A stretch of DNA of 64,000 nucleotides, from assembly GCF_014196495.1 (NCBI RefSeq), contig NZ_JACIDT010000009.1, forward strand, positions 124,001 to 188,000. The letters are read 5' to 3'. Origin of the DNA: Sphingobium jiangsuense. Lineage in GTDB: Bacteria > Pseudomonadota > Alphaproteobacteria > Sphingomonadales > Sphingomonadaceae. A program made the position numbers and the translations under genes. The notes below the pieces were generated by a model. It worked only from the letters and a program-made list of their open reading frames with translations. It searched no databases and was not told the DNA's origin. The first letter of the stretch is position 1. The number at the start of each line of letters is the position of its first letter. This document shows, in pieces, positions 35,437-42,750 of this stretch.

Positions 35437-36999
35437 ATGACACAGCTTGACGTTCCCGGCGACGCTTCCAGTGCAAGCGTCGTGAAGCGGCCGCCCAACG
35501 GCAAGGAATATCTGCAAAGCCTTCAGGACGGGCGCGAGATATGGATCTACGGCAAGCGCGTCGATGATGTCACCACGCATCCGGCCTTTCGCAACGCCGC
35601 GCAGTCCATCGCCCGCCTCTACGACGCGCTGCACGATCCGGCGATGCAGCCGGTGCTGACCAGCCCGACCGATACCGGCAGCGGCGGCTATACCCATAAT
35701 TTCTTCAAGGCCCCGCGCACGCAGCAGGACCTGCTCGCCTCGCGCGAGGCGATCGCCGCATGGCAGCGGCTGGTCTATGGCTGGATGGGCCGGACGCCGG
35801 ATTACAAGGCGTCCTTCACCGGCATCTTCGGCGCCAATCCCGACCATTTCCGCCCGCATCAGGACGTTGCGCGGCACTGGTACAAGGAAACGCAGGAAAA
35901 GGTCCTCTTCCTCAACCATGCGATCGTCAACCCGCCGGTCGACCGCAATCGCGCGGTCGATGACGTGGACGACGTGTTCGTCCATGCGGTGAAGGAAACC
36001 GACGCGGGCATCTATGTGCGCGGCGCGAAGGTGGTCGCGACCGGATCGGCGCTGACGCAGGCGAATTTCTGCGCCCATAATCGCGGCATGCTGAAGAAGC
36101 GCGAATATGCGCTGGCCTTTTTCGCGCCGATGGACACGCCGGGCGTCAAGCTGATCTGCCGCCATTCCTATGAGCTGGCGGCGGGCGCGACCGGCAGCCC
36201 GTTCGATTATCCGCTGTCGAGCCGCCTCGACGAAAACGACGCGATCCTGGTGTTCGACAATGCGTTCATCCCGTGGGAGAATGTGTTCTTCTACGGCGAT
36301 GTCGATCGCGCCGACGGGCTGATCGGCGACGCCAACACCACGGGCCGCGTCTGCATCCAGAGCTTCACCCGCCTGACCGTGAAGTTGGAATTCATCATCG
36401 GCCTGGTGCTGAAGGCGTCGAAGATCGCGGGCACGGCGGACCAGCGGACGGTGAAGGCGCTGATCGGCGAACTGATCATGTGGCGCAACACCTGCTGGGG
36501 CCTGACCGACGCGATGATCGCCAACCCCGATCCGCTGCCCAACGGCTTCATCACCTTCAACGAAACCTACGGCACGACGCTGCGCGGACTGGGGCCGCAT
36601 ATCTACACGCGCATGCGCGACATCGTGCAGAAGGTGTGCAGCTCCAGCCTCATCTACCTCAATTCCAATGCGGTCGATTTCCGGAATGAGGACCTGCGGC
36701 CCTATCTGGAGGTCTATCTGCGCGGGTCGGACGGCATCGACGCGGTGGAGCGGTCCAAGACCATGAAGCTGCTGTGGGATTCGGTCAGCAGCGAATTCGG
36801 CGCGCGGCACGAGCTCTATGAGCGCAACTATCTGGGCGGCCATGAGGACGTGCTGATGGGGCCGCTGTTCCAGGCGATGCGGACGGGGCAGGCGCAGGAC
36901 TATACGCGCTTCGTCGACCAGTGCATGGACGAATATGATCTGGACGGCTGGAAGCTGCCCGGCTTCAACAATGGCGACGACATCAGCATCATCCGCTGA
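35437..36999 (+). CDS. HpaB-family flavin-dependent aromatic hydroxylase
   Basis: A 520-residue member of the 4-hydroxyphenylacetate 3-monooxygenase family (HpaB/TftD type) at full length. Blocks include RTPDYKASFTGIFGANPDHF, LNHAIVNPPVDRNR, GIYVRGAKVVATGSALTQAN and IPWENVFFYGD. With reduced flavin it would ortho-hydroxylate a phenol to a catechol or dechlorinate/denitrate a substituted phenol. It is the second flavin hydroxylase in the same run, so two successive hydroxylations or two substrates are likely. Confidence 0.88.
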   Translation: MTQLDVPGDASSASVVKRPPNGKEYLQSLQDGREIWIYGKRVDDVTTHPAFRNAAQSIARLYDALHDPAMQPVLTSPTDTGSGGYTHNFFKAPRTQQDLLASREAIAAWQRLVYGWMGRTPDYKASFTGIFGANPDHFRPHQDVARHWYKETQEKVLFLNHAIVNPPVDRNRAVDDVDDVFVHAVKETDAGIYVRGAKVVATGSALTQANFCAHNRGMLKKREYALAFFAPMDTPGVKLICRHSYELAAGATGSPFDYPLSSRLDENDAILVFDNAFIPWENVFFYGDVDRADGLIGDANTTGRVCIQSFTRLTVKLEFIIGLVLKASKIAGTADQRTVKALIGELIMWRNTCWGLTDAMIANPDPLPNGFITFNETYGTTLRGLGPHIYTRMRDIVQKVCSSSLIYLNSNAVDFRNEDLRPYLEVYLRGSDGIDAVERSKTMKLLWDSVSSEFGARHELYERNYLGGHEDVLMGPLFQAMRTGQAQDYTRFVDQCMDEYDLDGWKLPGFNNGDDISIIR

Positions 37000-37058
37000 A
37001 GAAGGCCGTCCGCCGCGCCGGGCAGGCGCGGGGAAAAAGAGAGAGGGGAGGGGCGAAA

Positions 37059-37562
37059 ATGCCGTCAACTTCGGAAATGCCGGCGGGAGCGGCGGCGGGA
37101 AAACCGGCCGGGGCGAGAGCCAGGGGCTGGGCCGCGCTCTTCTATGCGGCGCAATTTTTCTTCGGCGGGTGGTTCCTGTTCCACGGCCTCAACCACTGGC
37201 TGCAATTCTTCGTGCAGCCGTCCGGCAGCGGGCAGGGGATGCGCGACCTCATCTCCGTGCTGATCGACAGCGGCATGTTCGATGTCGTCAAGGCGATCGA
37301 GGTGGCGGCGGGCGTGCTGCTGCTCGTCAACCGGTTCGTGCCGCTGGCGATCGCGGTGTCCTTCCCGATCACCATCGTGATTTCGTTCATGAATTTCACG
37401 ATGGGCGACAATTTCGGCATCGTCACCGGCATCATCAGCATCCTGCTGAACATCACCATGGCCGTCGGCTATCTCGACCGCTATCTGCCGATGCTCGTCT
37501 ATGATGCGGAAGATCCGGGGATCGAGGGCCTGCAACGCCTTTTCCGCGAGGGCCTGAAGTGA
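37059..37562 (+). CDS. DoxX-like membrane protein 1
   Basis: A 167-residue protein with four predicted helices (FYAAQFFFGGWFLFHGLNHW; IEVAAGVLLLVNRFVPLAIA; ISFPITIVISF-type segment; GIISILLNITMAVGYL). The motif GGWFLFHGLNHWLQFF and ENVAAG-type VKAIEVAAGVLLLVNRFVPL recur in three other DoxX-like genes in the window. DoxX proteins are quinone-linked or redox membrane proteins. It directly follows the HpaB-like gene and precedes an NTF2-like gene, the same pairing as at 41.1-42.1 kb. Confidence 0.78.
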   Translation: MPSTSEMPAGAAAGKPAGARARGWAALFYAAQFFFGGWFLFHGLNHWLQFFVQPSGSGQGMRDLISVLIDSGMFDVVKAIEVAAGVLLLVNRFVPLAIAVSFPITIVISFMNFTMGDNFGIVTGIISILLNITMAVGYLDRYLPMLVYDAEDPGIEGLQRLFREGLK

Positions 37563-37585
37563 AGTATACGGGAACAACGGAGACT

Positions 37586-38032
37586 ATGATGTCGGATAAG
37601 GTGATGCGGGGATGGGTGCATGTCGCCGCGATCGTCCTTGGTGTCGGCGTGCCCGCGGGGCTGACCATGGGCACGCTGCGCACGGGCGCCGATTATGAGG
37701 TGGTCGCGACCCCCAAGCAGGTGGTGGAAGGGCTGGAAAAGGCGCTGGCGGAAAAGGGCCAGGGCGCTGTACTGGATGGCTTTGTCGCGCCCGACGTGGT
37801 GACCCATCGCAGCGTGATGCGGGAAGGCGCGGCGTCCTTTGCCGAAGCCGCGCGGGCGGATGCGGAACGCACGCAGGATCTGCCCGCGCGCAGCCTCTCC
37901 GCCAATGCCAGCCTGGTGATGGTCCAGTCCGCGATGGCCGGGGCGGAAGCGGCGGGCGCGCCCGTCGTCCAGATCTATCGCGTCCGGGGCGGCAGGATCG
38001 TCGAATATTGGTCGGCCCAGCCGGCGCAGTGA
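37586..38032 (+). CDS. Membrane-anchored NTF2/SnoaL-like protein 1
   Basis: A 148-residue protein with an N-terminal anchor (VMRGWVHVAAIVLGVGVPAG) and an NTF2-like cone domain ending VVQIYRVRGGRIVEYW. ATG 37586 follows CGGAGA; a GTG at 37559 would overlap the DoxX stop and add nine residues. The MRGWxH start is shared with the paralogue at 41109, and both follow a DoxX gene. The domain family includes hydratases, isomerases and binding proteins; function here is unknown. A strong terminator follows. Confidence 0.7.
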   Translation: MMSDKVMRGWVHVAAIVLGVGVPAGLTMGTLRTGADYEVVATPKQVVEGLEKALAEKGQGAVLDGFVAPDVVTHRSVMREGAASFAEAARADAERTQDLPARSLSANASLVMVQSAMAGAEAAGAPVVQIYRVRGGRIVEYWSAQPAQ

Positions 38033-38053
38033 GCTTTCGGATTGCCGAAACAG

Positions 38054-38080
38054 GGGCGAGGGTAATCCCTCGCCCTTTTT
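38054..38080 (+). terminator. Rho-independent terminator after the NTF2-like gene
   Basis: A nine-base-pair GC stem (GGGCGAGGG / CCCTCGCCC) with a TAAT loop and five T residues lies 21 bases after the stop codon, ending the rightward run that begins at 32993. Confidence 0.85.
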
Positions 38081-38109
38081 GCGGAGTTGCGGCCGGAAGC
38101 TGACCTCAA

Positions 38110-38193
38110 GAACCGCTCGCCCTGAGCTTGTCGAAGGGCTGTACTTTCCGTTTAGGAAGGACAGGGCTTCGACAGGCTCAGCCCGAACGGAAG
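38110..38193. repeat. Long imperfect inverted repeat of sphingomonad type
   Basis: The left arm contains CGCCCTGAGCTTGTCGAAGG and the right arm GGGCTTCGACAGGCTCAGCC, forming a stem of about 38 bases with a few mismatches between convergent genes. Repeats with this GAGCTTGTCGAAG core are common between genes in sphingomonads. It is unrelated to the CTAGAGC element. Confidence 0.8.
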
Positions 38194-38239
38194 TTGGGAG
38201 AAAATCGCCTCTCAACCAAAGCGATCCTCGCTTCAATCA

Positions 38240-39313
38240 TCACCAGACAAGGCAACAGGAAGGGCTGGGCACGGAAATCCGGCAATCGGTTGCCGTCAGC
38301 CGCCCCGATGCCGCGTCGATCACGAACACGGCCACCTCGCCGCTCAGCTGGTTGGCGACGAAGGCATGGGCGCCGTCCGGGGACAGCGCGATGTGCCGGG
38401 GGGTATCGCCGAGCGTCGGCTCATGGCCGATGAGGCGGACGCGGCCGTCCTCCGCATCGATGGCGAAGACCGCCACGCTCTCATGCCCGCGATTGGTGAC
38501 GTAGAGGCAATGCCCCGCCGGATGAACGGCGATCTCGGCGGGCTGGCTGGTGTCGACGGCCTCGCCGGGGACGGTCGGGACGGTTTGTCTGACGATCAGG
38601 CTGCCCGTCTCCGCGTCATAGGCAAAGACCGAAAGGCTGCAATCCAGCTCATTGACCACGTAGACGAAGCGGCCGTCCGGATGGAAAGCGAGATGGCGGC
38701 ACCCCGCGCCGGAGCTGACCTGCGCGAAGGGCTGGCGTGACGGCTCCAGCCGCCCGTCCTCCCGCCCGATATCGTAGAGCATCACCCGGTCGAGGCTCAG
38801 ATCGCAGGCGAGCAGCCGGGCGCCCTCGGCATCCGCGAAGCTGCTGTGCGGCCATGGGGCCGACTGGCGCTCCCGCGCGCCGCGGCCATGATGGGTGACG
38901 ATGCTGCTGGGCCGGCGCGCCACGCCGTCCTCGTCCAGCAGGAAGGAAGCGACGGTGGGGCCGAGCGGGTTGGCGGTCGTCACGACCCGCCCGTCGCGCG
39001 TGATGGCGACATGCGCGGTGAAGGCGCCGCCCGAAGGACAGCGGCCGAGCTGTTCGAGACGGCCGGTCGCCGGGTCCATCCGCCAGGTCGTCAGCCCGCC
39101 CTCATCGGCCCGGTCCGCCGAGAACTGGCGCTCGACCGAATAGAGCAGCGGCCTTGACGGGTGGCGGCACAGGAAAGACGGGCTGACGAGGCCACCGACC
39201 GTCTGCACGGGGCGACAGTCGCCGCGCCGGGGATCGACCTCGAACACATAAAGCCCTTCGGACGGCGCGCCGCCCATGAAGCCGCCGGTGAAGGTGCCGA
39301 TCACGACGAACAT
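38240..39313 (-). CDS. Lactonase-like seven-bladed propeller (YbhE/3-carboxymuconate cyclase type)
   Basis: A 357-residue protein of the 6-phosphogluconolactonase/carboxy-cis,cis-muconate cyclase propeller family. Repeated blades carry PDGRFVYVVNEL, PAGHCLYVTNRGHESVAVFA and PDGAHAFVANQLSGEVAVFV. Near the extradiol dioxygenase on the same strand (43 bases), it may open or form a lactone in the ring-cleavage route. ATG 39313 is preceded by GGCATG-rich sequence without a strong ribosome site. Exact reaction unknown. Confidence 0.8.
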   Translation of the reverse strand: MFVVIGTFTGGFMGGAPSEGLYVFEVDPRRGDCRPVQTVGGLVSPSFLCRHPSRPLLYSVERQFSADRADEGGLTTWRMDPATGRLEQLGRCPSGGAFTAHVAITRDGRVVTTANPLGPTVASFLLDEDGVARRPSSIVTHHGRGARERQSAPWPHSSFADAEGARLLACDLSLDRVMLYDIGREDGRLEPSRQPFAQVSSGAGCRHLAFHPDGRFVYVVNELDCSLSVFAYDAETGSLIVRQTVPTVPGEAVDTSQPAEIAVHPAGHCLYVTNRGHESVAVFAIDAEDGRVRLIGHEPTLGDTPRHIALSPDGAHAFVANQLSGEVAVFVIDAASGRLTATDCRISVPSPSCCLVW

Positions 39314-39356
39314 GTCATGCCTTTCCGCTGCCGCCAGCTTCGGCCCCGGCCTTCCG

Positions 39357-40241
39357 TCATTCCGGGTGCACCAGCTCATGGCCCCAGGAACTGGGCGCAT
39401 CATATTCGACGACCTGCCAGTCGGCGGGGTCGCCGATGGTCTTGCCGCCATAGCCGAATTCGACGCGGAAGCCGGTCGGCGCCATCATGTAGAAGGAATA
39501 GACCTCGTCATTGGTGTGCTGGCCCAGGGTCTGCGACACCTTGAAGCCGAGCCCGGCCAGCTTCTCATAGGCGCTGTCGACCTGCGCCTTCGACCGCGCC
39601 TCGATCATGAAATGGTCGATCATGCCCGCCTTCAGGCCGAAGGCCTCGTTCGACAGGGCGATGCTGTGATGCCGCCGGTTGCAATGCAGGAAGAAGAGAT
39701 CGGCGGCGTCCCACTTGATGCGGTCGCTGAGATCGAAGCCGAGCACATCGATGTAGAAGCGCTGCGACTGCGCGCGGTCGCGGCAGATCTGGACGATATG
39801 GCCCAGCCCGAACGCGCCGTCGCTTTCCTCGCCGCAGACGAATTTCCCGGCGGTTTCCGTATCCCGCGCGAAGGGGCGGTCGACGAACAACTCCAGCGGG
39901 AAGCCGTCGGGATCCTGAAAGCGGATGGCGCTGCGGACGGCGCGGTCCTCGCACAGATTCGGGTCGAGGGCGTCGCAGGCGATCCCTTCGGCGGCGAGCC
40001 GCGCGGCCAGCGCGTCCAGCTCCGCCGGACTTCCCACTTCCCAGCCTATCGCCGCCAATTTGTTTTCCGCGCCGTTGCGCAGCATGATGCGAAAATCGCG
40101 CCCGTCCAGCCGCACCAGCGCGGCGCCGTCGGGCCGGTCGGCCAGCGGCGCTTCGAACAATTGGCCGAAGATGGTCCTCATGCCGTCGCGCGTATCGGGG
40201 GCAAGGTCGAAGATCAGGTAGCCGAGTTGTTTGACGCCCAT
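39357..40241 (-). CDS. Extradiol ring-cleavage dioxygenase A (type I, BphC/HsaC-like)
   Basis: A 294-residue two-domain vicinal-oxygen-chelate protein. Iron ligands are expected at His in GLGHIVQI (about 147), His in GMIDHFMIE (about 211) and Glu in FRVEFGYGG (about 264); the second-shell His is in RRHHSIAL. It should cleave a catechol meta to the hydroxyls. A GntR-type operator lies 76 bases upstream. The hydrolase at 50793, also with an operator, is the likely next enzyme; a second, related set exists at 59.9-61.7 kb. Confidence 0.9.
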   Translation of the reverse strand: MGVKQLGYLIFDLAPDTRDGMRTIFGQLFEAPLADRPDGAALVRLDGRDFRIMLRNGAENKLAAIGWEVGSPAELDALAARLAAEGIACDALDPNLCEDRAVRSAIRFQDPDGFPLELFVDRPFARDTETAGKFVCGEESDGAFGLGHIVQICRDRAQSQRFYIDVLGFDLSDRIKWDAADLFFLHCNRRHHSIALSNEAFGLKAGMIDHFMIEARSKAQVDSAYEKLAGLGFKVSQTLGQHTNDEVYSFYMMAPTGFRVEFGYGGKTIGDPADWQVVEYDAPSSWGHELVHPE

Positions 40242-40316
40242 CGGGATATCCTTTTCCTGTCTGTCCGCTTCGCGAGGCGGCCTTTTTCAGCCCGCCCTCC
40301 GCCGGACTTTGAAATA

Positions 40317-40327
40317 ATGTAGGACAT
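40317..40327. promoter_or_regulatory. GntR-type operator ATGTAGGACAT
   Basis: A perfect-armed ATGT-N3-ACAT palindrome 76 bases upstream of the extradiol dioxygenase start; reads TGTCCTACA on the other strand. Confidence 0.55.
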
Positions 40328-40416
40328 TTTATAAGCAGAGGCAAGCGCAAGAAAATCAGATAAAACAGGGAATGACCTGTGCGATCCCTATGGTATTGCC
40401 TGCCATATATATATGA

Positions 40417-40427
40417 TTGTTCTACAT
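40417..40427. promoter_or_regulatory. GntR-type operator TTGTTCTACAT
   Basis: A weaker copy of the local palindrome in the gap between the DoxX operon end and the extradiol gene, exactly 100 bases from the previous copy. It may support looping with it. Confidence 0.45.
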
Positions 40428-40438
40428 TGATCGGCGGC

Positions 40439-40597
40439 CTATCGATCCTGCTTCAGTGCCGTTCCGGCGGGCAGGAATATCTTGAACGTGGACCAGGGCA
40501 GCAGCCATTCCCGCGTGACCGCGAGCATCCACCCCGTCGACGTGACGCCGAGGAACAGGGCAAGCACGGCGAGCGCCGTCATCAGCCTGCTCTTCAT
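40439..40597 (-). CDS. Small single-helix membrane protein
   Basis: A 52-residue protein coupled by ATGA to the DoxX-like gene before it. The hydrophobic stretch LMTALAVLALFLGVTSTGWM could be a membrane helix, followed by REWLLPWSTFKIFLPAGTAL. It ends the leftward DoxX/NTF2 operon. No family is recognised; too short for many gene finders. Confidence 0.55.
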   Translation of the reverse strand: MKSRLMTALAVLALFLGVTSTGWMLAVTREWLLPWSTFKIFLPAGTALKQDR

Positions 40598-41109
40598 GGC
40601 CTGCTCCAGTCCATCGGCGCGGCGCGGGCGATGAGCATCGGCCGGTAGCGGTCGAAATGGCTCAGCATCAGAAAGACCTGCATCGCGAGGCAGGCGCCGC
40701 CGAAATAGAGCATGTCCAGAACCTTCGCGGCGAGGTGCTGGAACGGCGCGTCGCCGTGCCAATAGCCGCCCAGCGCGGGCAGGAAATTGGCGTCGAGCAT
40801 GAAGGTGAGGAAGATGACCGGGAAGGACACCACCAGCATCAGCGGCACATATCGGTTGAACAGCAGCGAGAGGCCCAGCGCCACTTCCACCGCCTTGGCC
40901 GCCGTGAACATCCAGCCCGAATCCAGCATCGCGCGGACGACTTCCGCCTTCACCGGCAGGCCGGGCGGGTCGAACATATTGGGGAAGGGCAGGATCTTGT
41001 ACCACCAGTTGATGCCCGACAGCAGGCACTGGATGCCCAGCAGCCAGCGCACGGCAAGCTCCGACCGGGCGAGGAAGCCGCCCCCTCCACCCTGATGCGC
41101 GGCCCCCAT
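40594..41109 (-). CDS. DoxX-like membrane protein 3
   Basis: A 171-residue DoxX-like protein with a glycine-rich start (GAAHQGGGGG) and four helices. The shared pattern appears as LLGIQCLLSGINWWYKILPF and AAKAVEVALGLSLLFNRYVP. Its start overlaps the NTF2-like gene stop by one base (TGATG), and its stop overlaps the next small gene. It differs from the other DoxX copies in the first helix (GINWWYK rather than GxNHWLQ), suggesting a separate partner role. Confidence 0.7.
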   Translation of the reverse strand: MGAAHQGGGGGFLARSELAVRWLLGIQCLLSGINWWYKILPFPNMFDPPGLPVKAEVVRAMLDSGWMFTAAKAVEVALGLSLLFNRYVPLMLVVSFPVIFLTFMLDANFLPALGGYWHGDAPFQHLAAKVLDMLYFGGACLAMQVFLMLSHFDRYRPMLIARAAPMDWSRP

Positions 41110-41627
41110 CAGAAGGGACCGGCCCGATTGGGGCTGTTTGCCGCGATCGGTTGCAGCACGTCCCAATGTTCGACGATCCGGCCGTCCTTCACGCGGAACA
41201 TGTCCACCGCGGCGATGCCGGGCGTTCCGGGCTGGCGCACCAGATGATGGTGAACGACGACCAAGTCGCCTTCGGCCACGACATGCCTGATCGTCCGGCG
41301 GGGACTGGTCCCGGACCAGTCTTTCCTCTCCAGCATTTCGATCATCGACTGCCGGTCGCCCCTGATATCCTGATGATGATCGACCGCTTCGGCCGCGACA
41401 TAGCGCAGCACGGCCTCGCGGGGCTTGCGCTCCCCGAACGCCAGCGTGTCGAACGCCATCACCACGTCGCGCGCGCTCATCGACCTTTCGGCCGACTGCT
41501 GCTCCACCGCCGCATAATGGGCGCGGCTGCGCACGCCGAAATCGCTGGTCGACCAGAGGGTTATCGCCACCGGCGCGGCTATGCCCGCCGCTATGCTGAA
41601 GATATGCAGCCATCCGCGCATGATCAT
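41109..41627 (-). CDS. Membrane-anchored NTF2/SnoaL-like protein 2
   Basis: A 172-residue protein starting MIMRGWLHIFSIAAGIAAPV, an anchor helix matching the copy at 37586, then an NTF2-like SnoaL domain (HHQDIRGDRQSMIEMLERKD; IAAVDMFRVKDGRIVEHWDV). The ending block D-M-F-R-V-K-D-G-R-I-V-E-H-W-D is typical of SnoaL-like polyketide-cyclase family members. Its ATG overlaps the stop of the DoxX gene before it, so the two should be made together. Confidence 0.75.
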   Translation of the reverse strand: MIMRGWLHIFSIAAGIAAPVAITLWSTSDFGVRSRAHYAAVEQQSAERSMSARDVVMAFDTLAFGERKPREAVLRYVAAEAVDHHQDIRGDRQSMIEMLERKDWSGTSPRRTIRHVVAEGDLVVVHHHLVRQPGTPGIAAVDMFRVKDGRIVEHWDVLQPIAANSPNRAGPF

Positions 41628-42100
41628 TGGCGCACCTCCCCCTTGCCGAACATGTCGCGCAGCCCCCGGCTCGACGGGTCGCCATTGGCGACGACCAGCA
41701 TGGAGGCGTATTTGTCCAGATGGCCGAGCGCGACCAGGCTGTGCAGCGCGATGATGATGACGCCGGTGGCGAGGCTGAACGGATCGCCGTTGACCGCGAT
41801 ATTGAGATGGGCGATCGACAGCGTCACCGGAAAGCCGATGACGGTCGCCAGCGGCACTGCCCGGTTGGCGAGCAGCATCATGCCCGCCACCACCTCGATC
41901 AGCTTCACCACGTCGAACAGCCCGGACCGGATGAGGGCGCCGATCAGCTGGCCCGACACGGAGGAGGAGCCGGGCGGCTGGGGAAAGAACTGGAGCCAGT
42001 GATTGGCGCCGTGGAACAGGAACCACCCGCCCAGAAAGAACTGGGCGCCATAGACGGCGATGACGAATCTTCGTTCCGAACCCGATAGTTTTTGATTCAA
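41624..42100 (-). CDS. DoxX-like membrane protein 2
   Basis: A 158-residue four-helix membrane protein, closest within the window to the copy at 37059: GAQFFLGGWFLFHGANHWLQ and KLIEVVAGMMLLANRAVPLA. It heads a four-gene leftward operon (DoxX, NTF2-like, DoxX, small helix) whose genes all overlap by one or four bases. Its control region (42101-42750) holds five operator-like palindromes and is shared with a TonB-dependent receptor. Confidence 0.78.
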   Translation of the reverse strand: MNQKLSGSERRFVIAVYGAQFFLGGWFLFHGANHWLQFFPQPPGSSSVSGQLIGALIRSGLFDVVKLIEVVAGMMLLANRAVPLATVIGFPVTLSIAHLNIAVNGDPFSLATGVIIIALHSLVALGHLDKYASMLVVANGDPSSRGLRDMFGKGEVRQ

Positions 42101-42247
42101 TTTCCCCTCCTCCTGTCGCGGAAGACCCGTTTCGCCATTTCGCGGACCCGCCGGCCGGGTGGAATTCCGGGCGGCCTGCCGCCTTCGGCGCTTTTCTGGT
42201 TGAGATTCCGGTTCCGGGCAGCGTGGAGCCGCCAGATTGTGAAAATA

Positions 42248-42258
42248 TCGTAGGACAA
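42248..42258. promoter_or_regulatory. GntR-type operator TCGTAGGACAA
   Basis: Fits the local consensus on the minus strand (TTGTCCTACGA); 148 bases upstream of the DoxX operon start. Confidence 0.6.
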
Positions 42259-42367
42259 AAGATTATGAAATGCAAGCCGGACGATATCGGACCAAAATAT
42301 TGAAATTCATGGTTTTTATGAAAAATGTGGGATTCTTACCCAATCTGATTGAGCATGAAATTCGGTT

Positions 42368-42378
42368 TCGTCCGACAT
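42368..42378. promoter_or_regulatory. GntR-type operator TCGTCCGACAT
   Basis: Fits TYGTCCKACRN, 120 bases from the copy at 42248, in the middle of the divergent control region. Confidence 0.55.
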
Positions 42379-42468
42379 ATTTTCCCTACCAAAGCGGCGC
42401 TAGTGCGCGATGCCTGCGCGGGCGGACCATGAATGGAATGCCCCCATGGGGAGGCGTTAAATGCTTTG

Positions 42469-42479
42469 TCGTCCTACAA
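42469..42479. promoter_or_regulatory. GntR-type operator TCGTCCTACAA
   Basis: A full match to TYGTCCKACRA in the divergent control region, 101 bases from the previous copy. Confidence 0.6.
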
Positions 42480-42589
42480 AAAATCCGAATATCGTCGATG
42501 ATTCAGGCGTCGGGATATCGCGATATTCAAAAATATCCTTATAAAACAACATATAAGATAGAACGAAAAATTGCATTGACTTCGACTGT

Positions 42590-42600
42590 TTGTAGGACGA
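42590..42600. promoter_or_regulatory. GntR-type operator TTGTAGGACGA
   Basis: Reads TCGTCCTACAA on the minus strand, a full consensus match; 151 bases upstream of the TonB receptor start. Confidence 0.6.
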
Positions 42601-42625
42601 TCATTTTGTCCATGCCCTGAATCGA

Positions 42626-42636
42626 TTGTCCGACGA
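42626..42636. promoter_or_regulatory. GntR-type operator TTGTCCGACGA
   Basis: A full consensus match 36 bases from the previous copy and 115 bases upstream of the TonB receptor start. The close pair could bind two dimers together. Confidence 0.6.
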
Positions 42637-42750
42637 TAACGGAACCGCAAGGGTACGGATCGATGATTCGATGCGGGCAGCATGAGTAAAGCAGGCGGCC
42701 GCCGCAGAAGCGGGCGGTGAATTTCATGACCTGATGGGGAGGAGTTTTGC

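Larger units (their letters stand above)
42101..42750. promoter_or_regulatory. 650-base divergent control region with five operators
   Basis: A relatively AT-rich, gene-free region between the leftward DoxX operon and the rightward TonB receptor. Five copies of the palindrome start at 42248, 42368, 42469, 42590 and 42626. An open frame on the + strand (42270-42620) crosses three of them and is not considered a gene. A GGGAGGAG site precedes the receptor start. Confidence 0.7.

Noticed and set aside
42270..42620. 116-codon frame in the divergent control region
   Set aside because: It crosses three operator palindromes, has no ribosome site, and its product resembles nothing.
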